From NCBI GenBank assembly GCA_008692225.1, contig VICG01000016.1, positions 1,570,001 through 1,634,000 on the forward strand: 64,000 nt of DNA. Reading direction: 5' to 3'. The stretch comes from Monilinia fructicola. Lineage: Eukaryota > Ascomycota > Leotiomycetes > Helotiales > Sclerotiniaceae. Positions 46,369-57,337 of this stretch are shown here, one piece after another. Under the pieces are notes generated by a model that saw only the letters and a list, made by a program, of their open reading frames with translations, did no database searches and was not told the DNA's origin. Position numbers and translations under genes: made by a program. How positions within the stretch are numbered: position 1 is the first letter of the stretch; every line of letters begins with the position of its first letter.

Positions 46369-47325
46369 TCATTTTTTTGTCCTGTCATTCTCAGGAGACA
46401 AGTAGCTGATGTCATCTACATTACTTATCTCAGTCGAAGTGGATGCAGAGATTTGACTAAGATGATTATTAGTACCATTTTGGTTGGGATTATGAGCAAT
46501 GTGCTGATTTAGAGGTTGTTGGAAGATAGAAACCAATGATGTGTATGATGTATGAGCTGGAAGGGACCAGAGCTTCACGAGGTCAAAGGCTCTGTTTTCC
46601 AAAGACTTGAAGGTCATATAGAGGCTAACCAGACTTAGCGCGAGTCCAACACACTGGCAGTGTCCACTCAAGCAAAATACCACGTTGAATCCAGAAGCTA
46701 CTCGGCAATGGCATTTAAGTAAAGAAGTTACCCAAAAGTGGGCAAACACAACCTCGGAACGCAGCAGCTGGCTACATAACCACAGAGTCCTCAAACTAGG
46801 CGAGGGAGTAGAACTCTCGACAACTCCCAACAATTGCAAGCCAAGGATTCGCATCGAGAGCCCCGTTCGAACACGAAGGAGAATACTCAGAGCGTGGTAG
46901 CATCCTCGAGAACCATCAGTTCCTAGTGTAACTAGATCCATCCAGCTCACTGCTTTCAACGGACTAGGGCCAGCTGTACGAGTATTGAGTGAATGTATAG
47001 AAGATTTCGGTGTGCGACAATAGCTGTTAATACACAAATTATCCTCTTTCTTTCGTCTCACTCTATCACTCCCAAACCATACGCGCACACTCTTCGACAC
47101 CAGACGTCCATTCTGATTTCGTAGAGCCTGTGGATTAATAACCCATGGTATATCATGTATGTCCCAAGATTGAAAGGTTTTAGAGTGATTGATTGTATGA
47201 TTCGAGATTCCTTGTAGGATCTGATTTCTGCCATTTTCAGCACTCGAGTTCCCATTCGTGTTTACCAATCCAAGTCCACTAGGACATCCATCCCCTTCCG
47301 TCAAAAGGCTGTCCTCCGACTTCAA
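46369..47325 (-). CDS. Orphan ORF, 318 codons, hydrophobic middle
   Basis: An unbroken frame of 957 bp, long for chance at this composition. It begins MKSEDSLLTEGDGCPSGLGL, with a hydrophilic N-terminal third, a middle with hydrophobic Leu/Val/Cys-rich segments (VFCLSGHCQCVGLALSLVSL) that may be membrane-associated, and an Asn/Ser/Thr-rich tail ending in ENDRTKK. I recognise no family. Upstream exons or a different start are possible; splice sites within the frame were not needed. It lies 491 bp downstream of the NUP82 stop, in the same orientation. Confidence 0.4.
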   Translation of the reverse strand: MKSEDSLLTEGDGCPSGLGLVNTNGNSSAENGRNQILQGISNHTINHSKTFQSWDIHDIPWVINPQALRNQNGRLVSKSVRVWFGSDRVRRKKEDNLCINSYCRTPKSSIHSLNTRTAGPSPLKAVSWMDLVTLGTDGSRGCYHALSILLRVRTGLSMRILGLQLLGVVESSTPSPSLRTLWLCSQLLRSEVVFAHFWVTSLLKCHCRVASGFNVVFCLSGHCQCVGLALSLVSLYMTFKSLENRAFDLVKLWSLPAHTSYTSLVSIFQQPLNQHIAHNPNQNGTNNHLSQISASTSTEISNVDDISYLSPENDRTKK

Positions 47326-47816
47326 GTTTCAATGCCACTTGATAGCATCTGTGTATATATCATCTGCATTCAAACAATATGAAAATCAATCGAGGACCAA
47401 TAATCAACTAATCACTCATAATTCATCCAACCATTCTTATGTTTCTCAACATGAAATTTTTCTTCATTCACTACGTACCTAAAGTTTCCACTCCCTCGTG
47501 CCCCCTCCCCCAAACTATTCATATCAGAACCAGCAGATATCTCCACATATCCACAGCTGCCAATATTTCGTCTCATATCATCCCACCCTAACAAAACAAA
47601 AACACACCGCCTGCTAACTTATGTAAAAGTAGGTATCTAAATATCGATTCTGTTCGCACACGCCTGGTCGGATATCATAGCATATCATATTATACAATCT
47701 TCTATGCCCCCCATGCCCCCCTATGCCCCCCCCAAAACCACTCAACTTTCACAAATCCCAGTTTTTATCTCTCCAAACCCCCAAATCCCACTTATGGACC
47801 CCTATCGCCATTCCTC
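47326..47816. other. Intergenic, downstream of NUP82
   Basis: Tandem gene spacing on the minus strand. It contains a C-rich patch (ATGCCCCCC repeats near 47704-47730). No gene seen. Confidence 0.45.
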
Positions 47817-50569
47817 TCAAGCCAAACTTAACCTCTCTAATCGACCCTTCGTGGCTTCAACCAATGCTGTTTCTCGATCCAATAATTTCATGATTTGTCC
47901 CACTTTCTTTCTCCTTATATCAGAAGGAACTTGGACATCTCTCCCACTCTCCCCATCCCTCTCACTTTCTCCCTCCTCATTATCAGTCCCTTCCTTCTCA
48001 ACCTCAGCCAACAGGTCATTCGCTTGAGCCAATACACCATCCCTAAGTTCCTTAACTTCTTCATACCTCTGCCATGGATCCTTCGAAACCTTGACCATAC
48101 TCGAGGTAGATTCTTCCAAATCTTCACCTAGGACCTTTCCACTAAGATTTCTAACCTCTTCTGCCCAGGCTCTTTCTTTGTCACTAAGCTCATGCGGAGT
48201 GTTTTTAGGTATTTTCTTCCTAATGTTCTCAATACGTTCAACAAGCATCTTTTGTTTATCTTGCGCTACACGTATCCTTTGCTCGATGTTTTCATTTGGT
48301 ATAACTCGGGATTTATCATCATCTTCATCGTAGTCTTCACCAATAACTGATTCAACGCGAGTTGCAATATCGTTGGCTTGCTTGACATGTTTTGAAAGCT
48401 CAATCTGTAACTTGATGCATTTTCGGAATAATTCTGCAGCTGCGGTACCAATACGATGGGTCTCTTCGCTGAGAACCTTATGGGCATCTGTCATGACCGT
48501 AAGTGTAGCAGGTGATAGTCGGACCTCTTCCTTTAATAAACGTTTGTATTTGCTATGACTGATCTTTTCGTGGAGAGATGGTAGTTCGGATGGTTGTTCA
48601 AAGGCGTAAGATGGTTGGTACACGGGTCGAGCTTCAAACAACACAAGTGGTTTATCATTGTCGGTTTCTGAGTCATATGATTCTGAGCGACCACGGCTGC
48701 GGGTGAAATCGACTTGGTTATCAGGTGATTCGAAAGTGATAGATAATGGCCCATGAGGATTTGCGGAGAGGAGAAAATACCCGAGTTCAGGATCCCGAAT
48801 GATTGTGCCAGCGGCAAGAGGGGCGTTTCGGTCATTCATGGAGGGTGTATAGACCCTCTGTCTTTCTGAAGGGGTTTCGACAACTACGCCAAGTCTGACG
48901 TTAGATTCTGCGCCCTTGTTTAATTCTTCCTCCAATTTGAACACCCATGGAGAGAGCGACATATATGTGATGTTTAAGTTGTTGGTGATGAAGAACGAAT
49001 ATCTTGATTCAACGTCATGACTGAAGACAGGCCAACATCCCTCCCAGACCTCATTGGGTCTGGAAGTCTCTGAAACTTCATATGTCAACAATGCAGGTGG
49101 ATCCGGGTCGTCCAAGAACCGGAGCATCCTTGAGTTCGATCTTGGTAACCATTGAGCCTCAATTCCGACGTAGTCCAAACATATCGAGACTCGTCCACTG
49201 GTTGTGAGCAGACATATGACGCTCATAGAACATCCCTCTTTTTCAACTTCATCCAATTCAAGCTCATCGTCCTCTCCATCCATTAATTCTTCGGCGTCTA
49301 TCTTCGGTCCTATAACATAAATGTCGCTGAAAAGTGCATCATCATCGATACCTCCATCTTCGGGAGCCATCTCGAAGTCGAATGGACCTTGTAATCTTGG
49401 AACCTTTCCAGGTCTAGAAGGCCTAGTATATACCTCGACTGGCGGCTCACCCGGAGATGTTTGAGCCTGAGTCGGATCTTGACTATCGATATCTGTCATC
49501 CAATCCAATTGCTGCTGAGCAAGAAGCTTACTACTCTGAGCTACATTTGGATCATCTTCGATCGCAGCAATATTTGATACAATTGAGATTGAAAGCGAAG
49601 GAATCAGAGTAGGAGGTGGAGACCATTTCTCAGGTAACAATGGGCAAAGAGCATAGACATCTCCCTCCTTCATTGCAAGCCAAAGAGTCATTGGTGACCA
49701 TCCTCCAGATCCTCTACCTGCAAAACAAGCTGATGCTACTTCCATCTCAAATGCATCCGGAGAAAATTTACTTGGCTTACCAGCCATGGAAGCTCCGAAA
49801 TCCTGATCAGCCGATACTCCATCGGCCAATTTCTTCAAATCAATAGCAAGTGTTGGTTTATCGAAAGACCAACGATCAATTGTGGATAGCTCCCATACTC
49901 TAACAATAGCATCCTTGGTAACGGTGACCAAACATGTTCCATTGACACCCAATGGATGCCATAAAACAGTTGATATCCCAGACCGTGATGTAACATGGGT
50001 AGTTGGACCAAGATGAAAAGTCTTAATTTTCATAGGACCAGGATTGGGAGCTGTAAGATGCGATGGCTCAGGTAGAATTGCGATATGTACAGTATGAGTC
50101 GTCAGAATGGCCATAAAATTCGAGTTTGGAGAAATGATCAATTGTCGAATTTCATCTGCGACTGGAATTTTGAGTGTCTACCAAATATTAGTTAGTATGC
50201 ATTCAAATTCACAGTAGAAGCTCTCCAACTGACTCTGTAACCCTGGGAAACCGTCTCTTCATCTCCCTGCTCCTCTTCAGATCGTGATTTCCCTTTTAAA
50301 AAGCTTCTCTGATTTTCTTGTTTGTTTTCCCATGTCTCCTTCAAGTAAACAAGATCCGCCCATCGGATTTCCTTCCCGACAGCAATAAATACTTCTGTTC
50401 CTCTACGCGCAATGGTTCTGCGAGGTCCTGAGTAAGTCGATTTCCTATCATTCGAGCTGTAGCTGTTTCCAGAGGGCGTTTGATTATTCGTTGGCCGGGC
50501 TGTAAATATCTCATGGCCAGGATTTGGCTTTGAAAGCCATGTAGGTGTATAAGCAAGAACTTGAGGCAT
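47817..50569 (-). CDS. NUP82: Nucleoporin Nup82-like (cytoplasmic side of nuclear pore)
   Basis: Component of the cytoplasmic face of the nuclear pore that, with Nup159 and Nsp1, anchors mRNA-export factors. 898 residues in two exons, 50569-50234 and 50177-47817, with a 56-bp phase-0 intron (GTCAGT donor, CATACTAACTAA branch site, TGGTAG acceptor). The N-terminal two-thirds are a beta-propeller type region: IIRQLIISPN-like start, MAILTTHTVHIAILPEPSHL, GISTVLWHPLGVNGTCLVTV, SVICLLTTSGRVSICLDYVG. The C-terminal third is a long coiled coil (AAELFRKCIKLQIELSKHVK, RIRVAQDKQKMLVERIENIR, RDGVLAQANDLLAEVEKEGT) ending ATKGRLERLSLA. This propeller-plus-coil layout is that of Nup82/Nup88. No frame break. 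It diverges from the CBP20 gene. Confidence 0.82.
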
Positions 50570-51094
50570 TTTGAATCACCTCGCTCAATCCAATATTCTT
50601 GAATAGCTAGCTAATCAGTGCCCGACATACATAAGAGTTCGTGGCAGGTCGTAGCAGAGAAAGGGCTCTTGTAAGTTGTGAGGAAGAGAGTTGAATTCCA
50701 AGGTTAATCCGTCTGGAACTTCTTTGAGGGGGAAAGTTGGGCGAGATTGAATCGATGGATATGTAAGATCTTGATTACTTGTAGGTAAGACTTTTTTTAC
50801 TTGTAGATAATTAATTGAACTCAACTCACCTATCAGGCTATGCTAGCGCGTCGCGAAAGAAAGCTGAGCTACAAGTACCCGTGGACGGTACTTGTATGGA
50901 TGGTAAGGGTACCCGACCTGGCTGGAGGGACTAGTACAGTAGCTGAAGGTAATTGGAAGCCTTCCCGTGCTTGTCCGCGGGTTTTGTTTCGATGTTCCCC
51001 AGGAAACAAAGAAAATCATCAGCCTTGCAAAGAAAGAAAGAAAGATTGATTGATCGATCTTGAGAAAACAACAAACCTTGGAGATCTCTATACA
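50570..51094. promoter_or_regulatory. Divergent upstream region, NUP82 / CBP20
   Basis: 525 bp separate the two start codons. An AAAGAAAGAAAGATTGATTGATCGATC run sits in the CBP20 leader at 51027-51058. No ORF with support. Confidence 0.45.
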
Positions 51095-51872
51095 ATGCCT
51101 GGCTCAATTAGAAATACTGTTGATAGGCTTGATAAACCTAGTGCATATTATCAAGGCAGAGTAAGTTATTCCATTCAATTCCATTCAATTCAATTCAATT
51201 GCCAATCTCCAATCTCCAATCTCCAGAGTCCAAAGTCCAAAGTTCAAAGTCCAAAGTTCAAATTCAAATTCAAACTCAGGCTCTGGATTGACTGACAATT
51301 TCATCAAGTATAAGAAGCGCAGGTACGAGAGAGATGGAGAAGACGAGAGAAGAGAACGAACTCCAGAGGAACCCGTTGAGGATCCTCTGAAAGATGCGAC
51401 AACACTTTACGTGGGAAATTTGTATGTTAAAATACATCATTTGATGCTTTGTTGATGTGTTGTATCAATGGCTCCAGATACAATCTAATAATGCCGGCTA
51501 CCTAGGTCTTTCTACACAACGGAAGAACAAATTCACGAATTATTTGCGAAATGTGGCGAAATCAAGAGATTGATCATGGGATTGGATAGGTTTAACAAAA
51601 CTCCTTGTGGTTTTTGTTTTGTGGAATATTATACTCATCAAGATGCATTGGATTGCATGAAGTATATCGGCGGCACAAAATTGGATGAACGAATCATTAG
51701 AACAGATCTGGATCCTGGATTCCAAGAGGGAAGACAATATGGACGAGGGAAGTCGGGCGGCCAAGTGCGCGATGAGTACCGTGAGGAATATGATGAGGGT
51801 AGAGGGGGTCTGGGGAGAGCTATTCAAGCCGAGAGACAAAAGGAAGAAGAAGAATATGGCAAGGGTAGATAG
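51095..51872 (+). CDS. CBP20: Nuclear cap-binding complex small subunit (CBP20)
   Basis: Binds the 7-methylguanosine cap of nuclear RNA with CBP80. 181 residues in three exons: 51095-51160, 51309-51421 and 51506-51872; introns 148 and 84 bp. Start [20 protein letters not shown], where the tyrosines of the YY motif stack on the cap in known CBP20. The RRM follows: RNP2 [20 protein letters not shown] and RNP1 [18 protein letters not shown], then [20 protein letters not shown], the conserved C-terminal cap-binding stretch, and an acidic/basic tail ending EEEYGKGR. No frame break. Intron 1 is filled with short tandem repeats. Divergent from NUP82 and convergent with the MRP-L31 gene. Confidence 0.95.
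51166..51285. repeat. Nested short tandem repeats in CBP20 intron 1
   Basis: Successive arrays of (C)CATTCAATT, CCAATCT, AAAGTCC/AAAGTTC and TTCAAA units fill most of the 148-bp intron, each array apparently a slipped derivative of the previous one. Confidence 0.75.
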
Positions 51873-52151
51873 ACAATTGGAGAGATGGATGATTTGTACG
51901 ATATTTTGCAGCGCTCGGGATGACGGCGTATAAGGAAAACTGCAGCGATGCATTGATATCAGAATAGTGAGCTGCATCTGCATAGTAGGGAAAGGTCTTA
52001 GGTTTTAGCTATTTCAGAGCATTGAATTTAAACCCTCTCATATCTTTGCGTATACACGTCTATACACATTCCCAAACGCCTTCAATGCATATTGTACACC
52101 AAGTCTTCAGGTGAGAACACTTGCCATTGAGTCCATCCTGATAGATCCATA

Positions 52152-52611
52152 TCAATAACCGGGAGGATTGAGTCTTTGCGATAATCTCGTCCACTTTGGT
52201 AGCTCTAGAACGATATCAGTACTTCAAATTCCTCTTCAATGACGCGCATCTTCTGGACTTACTGTGAATTCCCTTTCTATACTTCTTCTCTTTTCGATCA
52301 AACATTGTATATTTGTCTCTGGGTAACATCTCCTGCTCCGTAGGCATGTCCTCCTTCCACCTCTCCACAGCCTTGGTCGTGATCCCCTTGGCTGCCAAAG
52401 CTCTATCCACAGTGGCAACCACCGAATCAACAGCCCTTAAACGCTTGCGCTGTCGTGCCTTTTGGAATTTCGAGAGTCGCCATGGGATCTTCCTATAATC
52501 GCACCACCCTTAGCACCCCATCTAGTTATCGATCCACATGGTAGAAGAGATAAAAACGTACCAGAGAAGACCCCCAGACATAACATTCGTAGGTCTAAAA
52601 GCTCCAAACAT
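52152..52611 (-). CDS. MRPL31: Mitochondrial large-subunit ribosomal protein mL60 (MRP-L31)
   Basis: Protein of the fungal mitochondrial 54S subunit. 110 residues in three exons: 52611-52562, 52492-52263 and 52204-52152, introns of 69 and 58 bp (GTACGT and GTAAGT donors). Start MFGAFRPTNVMSGGLLWKIP, then WRLSKFQKARQRKRLRAVDS, VVATVDRALAAKG, PTEQEMLPRDKYTMFDRKEK, YRKGIH and the terminal LPKWTRLSQRLNPPGY. The whole length matches the MRP-L31 family. No frame break. The start codon lies only 175 bp from that of the divergent TRS20 gene, so the promoter is shared. Confidence 0.93.
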
Positions 52612-52786
52612 TGCGTTGATACTTCAATATTCTTTCTCGTCGCCTCGTCCAATTCATTCCCGTCAAAATTCGAGAATCGGCCCCTCCGTTCCGCGCCAAG
52701 CCATAAATTCTGCGAACCAATCAGCGCTCGCTTCCTAACTTCAACTCCCAAACCCTCCATCATCAACGTCCGTCCCCATCACCATC
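52612..52786. promoter_or_regulatory. Shared divergent promoter, MRPL31 / TRS20
   Basis: Only 175 bp separate the two ATGs. The right end is a CATCA-rich leader. No TATA box seen. Confidence 0.5.
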
Positions 52787-53373
52787 ATGTCGTATTATTT
52801 CGCAATCATCGGAACGCAAGATAATCCTCTCTTCGAATATGACTTTGGAACTGCAAAACAAGGTGGCGATGGAATCGCGAGGTTCCCAGAACAGGCGAGG
52901 CACATGAATCAGTTTATTGTTCACAGTAGTTTGGATATTGTGGAGGAAGTGCAATGGGGGGGCGGACAGATGTATGGATATTTCTCCTGATTTGCGATTG
53001 GAAACTAATGCTGTACAGGTATTTGAAGTGTATTGATCGTTTTTATAATAATTACGTATCATGCTTCATGACGGGCGGTAGTAAGTTTGTCTTCTGGTCC
53101 AGTTTGCCATGGCGCTGACGGTATATAGACGTCAAATTCATGCTCCTTCATTCTCCGCAACAACCTGTCAATCCAACAACTTCCAGAACAAGCACATCGA
53201 TTGGTGCAAATCCGACGTCTCCGCAAACAGAAGAGGCAATCAAACAATTCTTTACAGAAGTTTATGAAAATTGGGTAAAGACGATTATGAACCCTTTTTA
53301 TCAAGTCAATCAACCTGTTACGAGTCCGGTATTTAGGGCACGAGTTGCGGCTGCTGGGAAGAAATATCTGTGA
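52787..53373 (+). CDS. TRS20: TRAPP complex subunit Trs20 (sedlin)
   Basis: Small longin-like subunit of the TRAPP tethering complexes acting in ER-Golgi traffic and autophagy. 163 residues in three exons: 52787-52972, 53020-53080 and 53129-53373, introns 47 and 48 bp. Start MSYYFAIIGTQDNPLFEYDF, then HMNQFIVHSSLDIVEEVQWG, YLKCIDRFYNNYVSCFMTGG, NVKFMLLHS, and the C-terminal helix EEAIKQFFTEVYENWVKTIM followed by NPFYQVNQPVTSPVFRARVA. These are the conserved sedlin blocks. No frame break. Confidence 0.95.
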
Positions 53374-54669
53374 GGAGTGGTGAGAGTGAAATATGGAGGA
53401 ACAATATAATTTAATGAATCAAGGGTATGACTCTCAGCTGGATGTGTGTACTAGTATAGGAGGACAAGCTGGAAGCGTCAGTTTGGAATTCTTGACTACC
53501 CGTGGACAACCAAGATTCAGTCTGAAGAATTTCTTCTGTTGCGTGGAAGATTTCATTGTGGCCAATTGTCAGTGGTATATCATGGAAGTTGTTGATACCA
53601 CCATGTGCCTACGAATATCTCTCGGAGTGCCCACCCATTGAAGCTCACTACCGGGGACTTTCTTGGAAGTTTGGTTGGGCGCCAACGTTATAGAACCAGG
53701 TCAGCTCAAAGATATCTATCTATCTATATTGCTATGGGAATAATGGAGGCCTCCGCCTTTCCAGTCCTTTTCATACAGAGAACATTTCAACGCAACACCG
53801 AATCTCACAATGGATCCCATTCAAATCCTCTTATCGAAAATGGTAGTCGGCAACATGCTTTGGCCTGGGAGCTCAGTCATCAAGTTCTCGTCGATTCTAT
53901 GAATATGAGACTCACGGCCCACGGAGCTAGTGGAGATACAAGATAATGGGAGGCGATGAGCTCTCATAGGAGGCAATGGAACGGGTCACACGGCTCCATG
54001 GGGACACTGAAATGTTACAGAGGAATAAATAGCAACACAACTTTGAAAGCCAATAATTATTTCCAAAACCCCCTCCCTTTTGAGAAGGCTGTATCTGGTG
54101 GGGGGGTCTTTTGTGCAGTCACATGGATATATAGTAAAGAAGAGTAAAGCTTCCAACCTATCAGGCGCATCACTTTGTAACATCGCATCACATACCCACC
54201 TTCCCTTCTCTCAACCTCACAGTATATATAAACCGGAGTATGACAAATCCCTAATTACCAAGCAACACATCCAACTCTCCATCCAACCACGCAACCATCC
54301 CACCATTCAAACCACGCAACCCCGTCCCTGTGAACTCTAATGCTGTATAAAATCCCAAATGCATGCTGTATGTAAGGCCTACCTACTCTCTACCTATTGG
54401 AGATATCTTCGAGTATGCTCGTGGATAGGGGGGCAGGTGCAGGTGTATAGGAGATAGAGTACAGTAGTACCTTGTCTTGAGATGGTGTCTCTGCAATGTC
54501 GTCGTCGTCGTCGTCGTTGTGTATTTGCTGGGGATGGAGAGGGTGAGGATTAGGGGTTTAGGGTGATCGTTTTATGAGCTTCTTTTTTGGGGGGGTGGAG
54601 GGGGAAGATTGGGTGTGGGTTGTTTGGTTGTTTGGTTGTTTGGTCTTTGGGGGTTGGGTTGTGTGTTGG

Positions 54670-54671
54670 AT

Positions 54672-54706
<35 letters not shown>

Positions 54707-54712
54707 ATGAGA
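54670..54712. repeat. (GAGAGT)n tandem repeat
   Basis: At least five consecutive 6-bp units, followed by GAGAATGAGATG. Confidence 0.85.
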
Positions 54713-54796
54713 TGCGATATGGTTTGTCTACCTAGGTAGTTTATTCATATAACCTTAGAAGGTTAAAGATTCAAATAGTAATATGTAGTTGATATT

Positions 54797-54801
54797 ATGT
54801 A

Positions 54802-54846
<45 letters not shown>

Positions 54847-54866
54847 TATTAATTATACATATATAT
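54797..54866. repeat. (AT)n microsatellite
   Basis: Long TA dinucleotide run with a few G/C interruptions at its edges. Confidence 0.9.
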
Positions 54867-55194
54867 AACCTGGTTACATCTCTCAATATGTAATAACCTC
54901 ATCATACTTCCGATGGATATATTCAACTTACCTCGCACCTACTGTACCTACCTAGATACCTAGTCGAAAATAGAATGATGGCATCCATCGTACAGTGATA
55001 ATGCAGTATTGCGCTAAGTGCTCGCTTATCTTCCCCCCTTAGAAATATGTAAGGAGAGGTAAGGAGGTAACGACAGGAGATCCGATCCGCAGGTACGGAG
55101 AGTTCTGTGGTTGGTCCGAACGTTTCGTTCATTTGTAAATAAAGATAAAGATAAAGTAATTAGAAGGTCAGCAAGCAGTTATCCATTCATTTGT

Positions 55195-55226
55195 CCATCC
55201 ATCCATCCATCCATTCATCCATTCAT
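55195..55226. repeat. (CATC)n tandem repeat
   Basis: CCATC and ATTCATC units in tandem upstream of histone H4. Confidence 0.8.
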
Positions 55227-55769
55227 GGATACTGATTAATAGAACGATCTAGATAGGTACTGCCCGTGATGCAGTACTGTATGTATAATTACCAATAATA
55301 TTCTTTATCACCCCAAAATCCTTTCAATCCCTTTTTTGCCTGTTTGACCATCCACATGCATGACCACCCGATCCTATGGATATTTTTTTGATTTTCTCGG
55401 CAGTCACATATAACAATGATAATAAATAATACTGTAATAATAATACAAGCGATAATAAATAAATAAATTGCAACCTTGAAACCTTGGAATTATAAAATAT
55501 AACTCGTCCCTTCCATTAATTTCTAAAATGGTACTAGCGTGAAATTGACCTCGATTTCCAGATCACTCCATTCTTCATCAAAAAGAAACAAATTCCCTTT
55601 TGCAATTGGGTTTTTGATTTTGATCTTCTATTTTATTAACAACCACCTTTTGACACCATCCCAACCTCTTGATTTTATACATCAATACATCGATAATTAC
55701 CTCAATACATCGTCTTAAGACGCGTTTAATTTATCAAAGTCAACTCTTACACTTAATAAATCCTTCATC

Positions 55770-56457
55770 ATGACTGGACGTAAGTAATTATCCTTTTCTT
55801 ATCGTGTTGAGGTTGAGATTTGTTGTTGTCGTCGTCGTCGTCGTCTTCGGTCGCGATATTTGAAGTTGGTGTTTGGGTGGAGATCAAAACACCACCTCTA
55901 TCAACGCGATAAGGTTTCCACATCCATCCTTATGATATCGATTTACATTATACATTCAACAACATCTATCTTCCTTCAACACATGGTGTAGATATCATCG
56001 TATCAATTGCTACACTATGTATGGATGCTAATCATGTTTCTTCATAGGCGGAAAGGGTGGCAAGGGTCTCGGAAAGGGTGGTGCTAAGCGTCATCGTAAG
56101 ATTTTGAGAGACAACATTCAAGGTATCACCAAGCCAGCCATCAGACGTCTCGCTCGTCGTGGTGGTGTCAAGCGTATTTCTGCCAGTAAGTCACACCCAC
56201 CGTATTATTTATCTATCTGTCGCGTCTTGGGTTTAATGACCATGATGTTCGATGCTCTTCAAAAAGTTTCCTTGCTGACGCGTCTTATCACAGTGATCTA
56301 CGAAGAAACCCGTGGTGTTTTGAAGACTTTCCTCGAGGGTGTCATCCGTGATGCTGTTACATACACTGAGCACGCCAAGCGCAAGACTGTCACTTCCCTT
56401 GACGTCGTTTACGCATTGAAGAGACAAGGCCGTACCCTTTATGGTTTCGGTGGTTAA
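55770..56457 (+). CDS. HHF: Histone H4
   Basis: Core nucleosomal histone, 103 residues including Met. Three exons: 55770-55779 (only ATGACTGGAC), 56048-56185 and 56294-56457, with introns of 268 and 108 bp (GTAAGT donors). The protein reads [60 protein letters not shown] and ends in [11 protein letters not shown]; all lysines of the acetylated tail are present. No frame break. No histone H3 gene lies next to it within the window, unlike the divergent H3/H4 pair common in fungi, so this is probably the solitary second H4 copy. Confidence 0.98.
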
Positions 56458-57337
56458 ATCATCTCCACCTTGCCACTCCGTCATAATCATTTCATACTCT
56501 TCACATACACGGCAATACATTTTCGATCATGGTTCTAGACGGACTTCGGATGAGCTTATGTTACTTTTGATAGTCTATTAAAGACGGTCTAGCATGCTGT
56601 TTACGGCAGGGTTTCGCTCTTTCCTGGTTCAATATCGTGAATCATTCTTTTTCGATTTCGATTACGTATTTGATCCCAACCTGGTCTTGACATTATCATG
56701 CTTCCAGGAATCAAAAACTTTTTGATAGTCTGTGCCTTTCTTGCTTTGCATGTATTGGCATGAGACAGTCTAGCATCCTGTTTACGGGAGGAGTTTTTCT
56801 GGATTCTTATTTTGTTTGGCGCCTGATACCCCGCGGTTTGGGATTCGTGATTTGGGAGGAGAATTCGTGATTCATGGCACACATACTCTTTACTTTTTTG
56901 ATCAGGCTATTTAGCTATTTAGCTGGTTGGCGTTTTATGGTTTCTCCCTGGTACTAGACGGGTGTCTAGAGGGTTGAAGGATGGCATGGAGGGATGGATG
57001 TGGGATCACGATCGAGAAATTGTGTTTATACGCATACATAGCATACGAGTGAATTATATGGTCGTGGACCCAATTGATTTTATGATTTGAGGTTTTGATT
57101 GTGAGTGAACAAAATGCAAAGTGATACGATATAAGGCGTCTAGAGTGTCGATAGGATTGAGTGAGCAATGCTGATTTGATGACGAATGTAAAGTTCAAGA
57201 AAGGTCTTGGGCTTTATGATATATACATGCTACATGCATTCATCATACAGCCTCCAGGCTTTGATATATCCACTCGCGACAAATGTTTCAGTTGATTAAA
57301 CGATAGCTTGGTAGGTACCTCTAAGTACGTTCTTTAC
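56458..57337. other. Intergenic, convergent H4 / ATPase pseudogene
   Basis: 880 bp. Contains a near-repeat: GTCTAGCATGCTGTTTACGG at 56588 and GTCTAGCATCCTGTTTACGG at 56768, about 180 bp apart. No gene seen. Confidence 0.5.

Larger units (their letters stand above)
53374..55769. other. Intergenic, TRS20 to histone H4
   Basis: 2.4 kb rich in simple repeats: (GAGAGT)n, a long (AT)n, CATC repeats and CGT repeats. Small ORFs at 53393-53946 lie in the TRS20 3' flank and show no domain. The right end, with several ATACATCGAT/CAATACATCG elements near 55680-55720, is the H4 promoter and leader. Confidence 0.55.
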
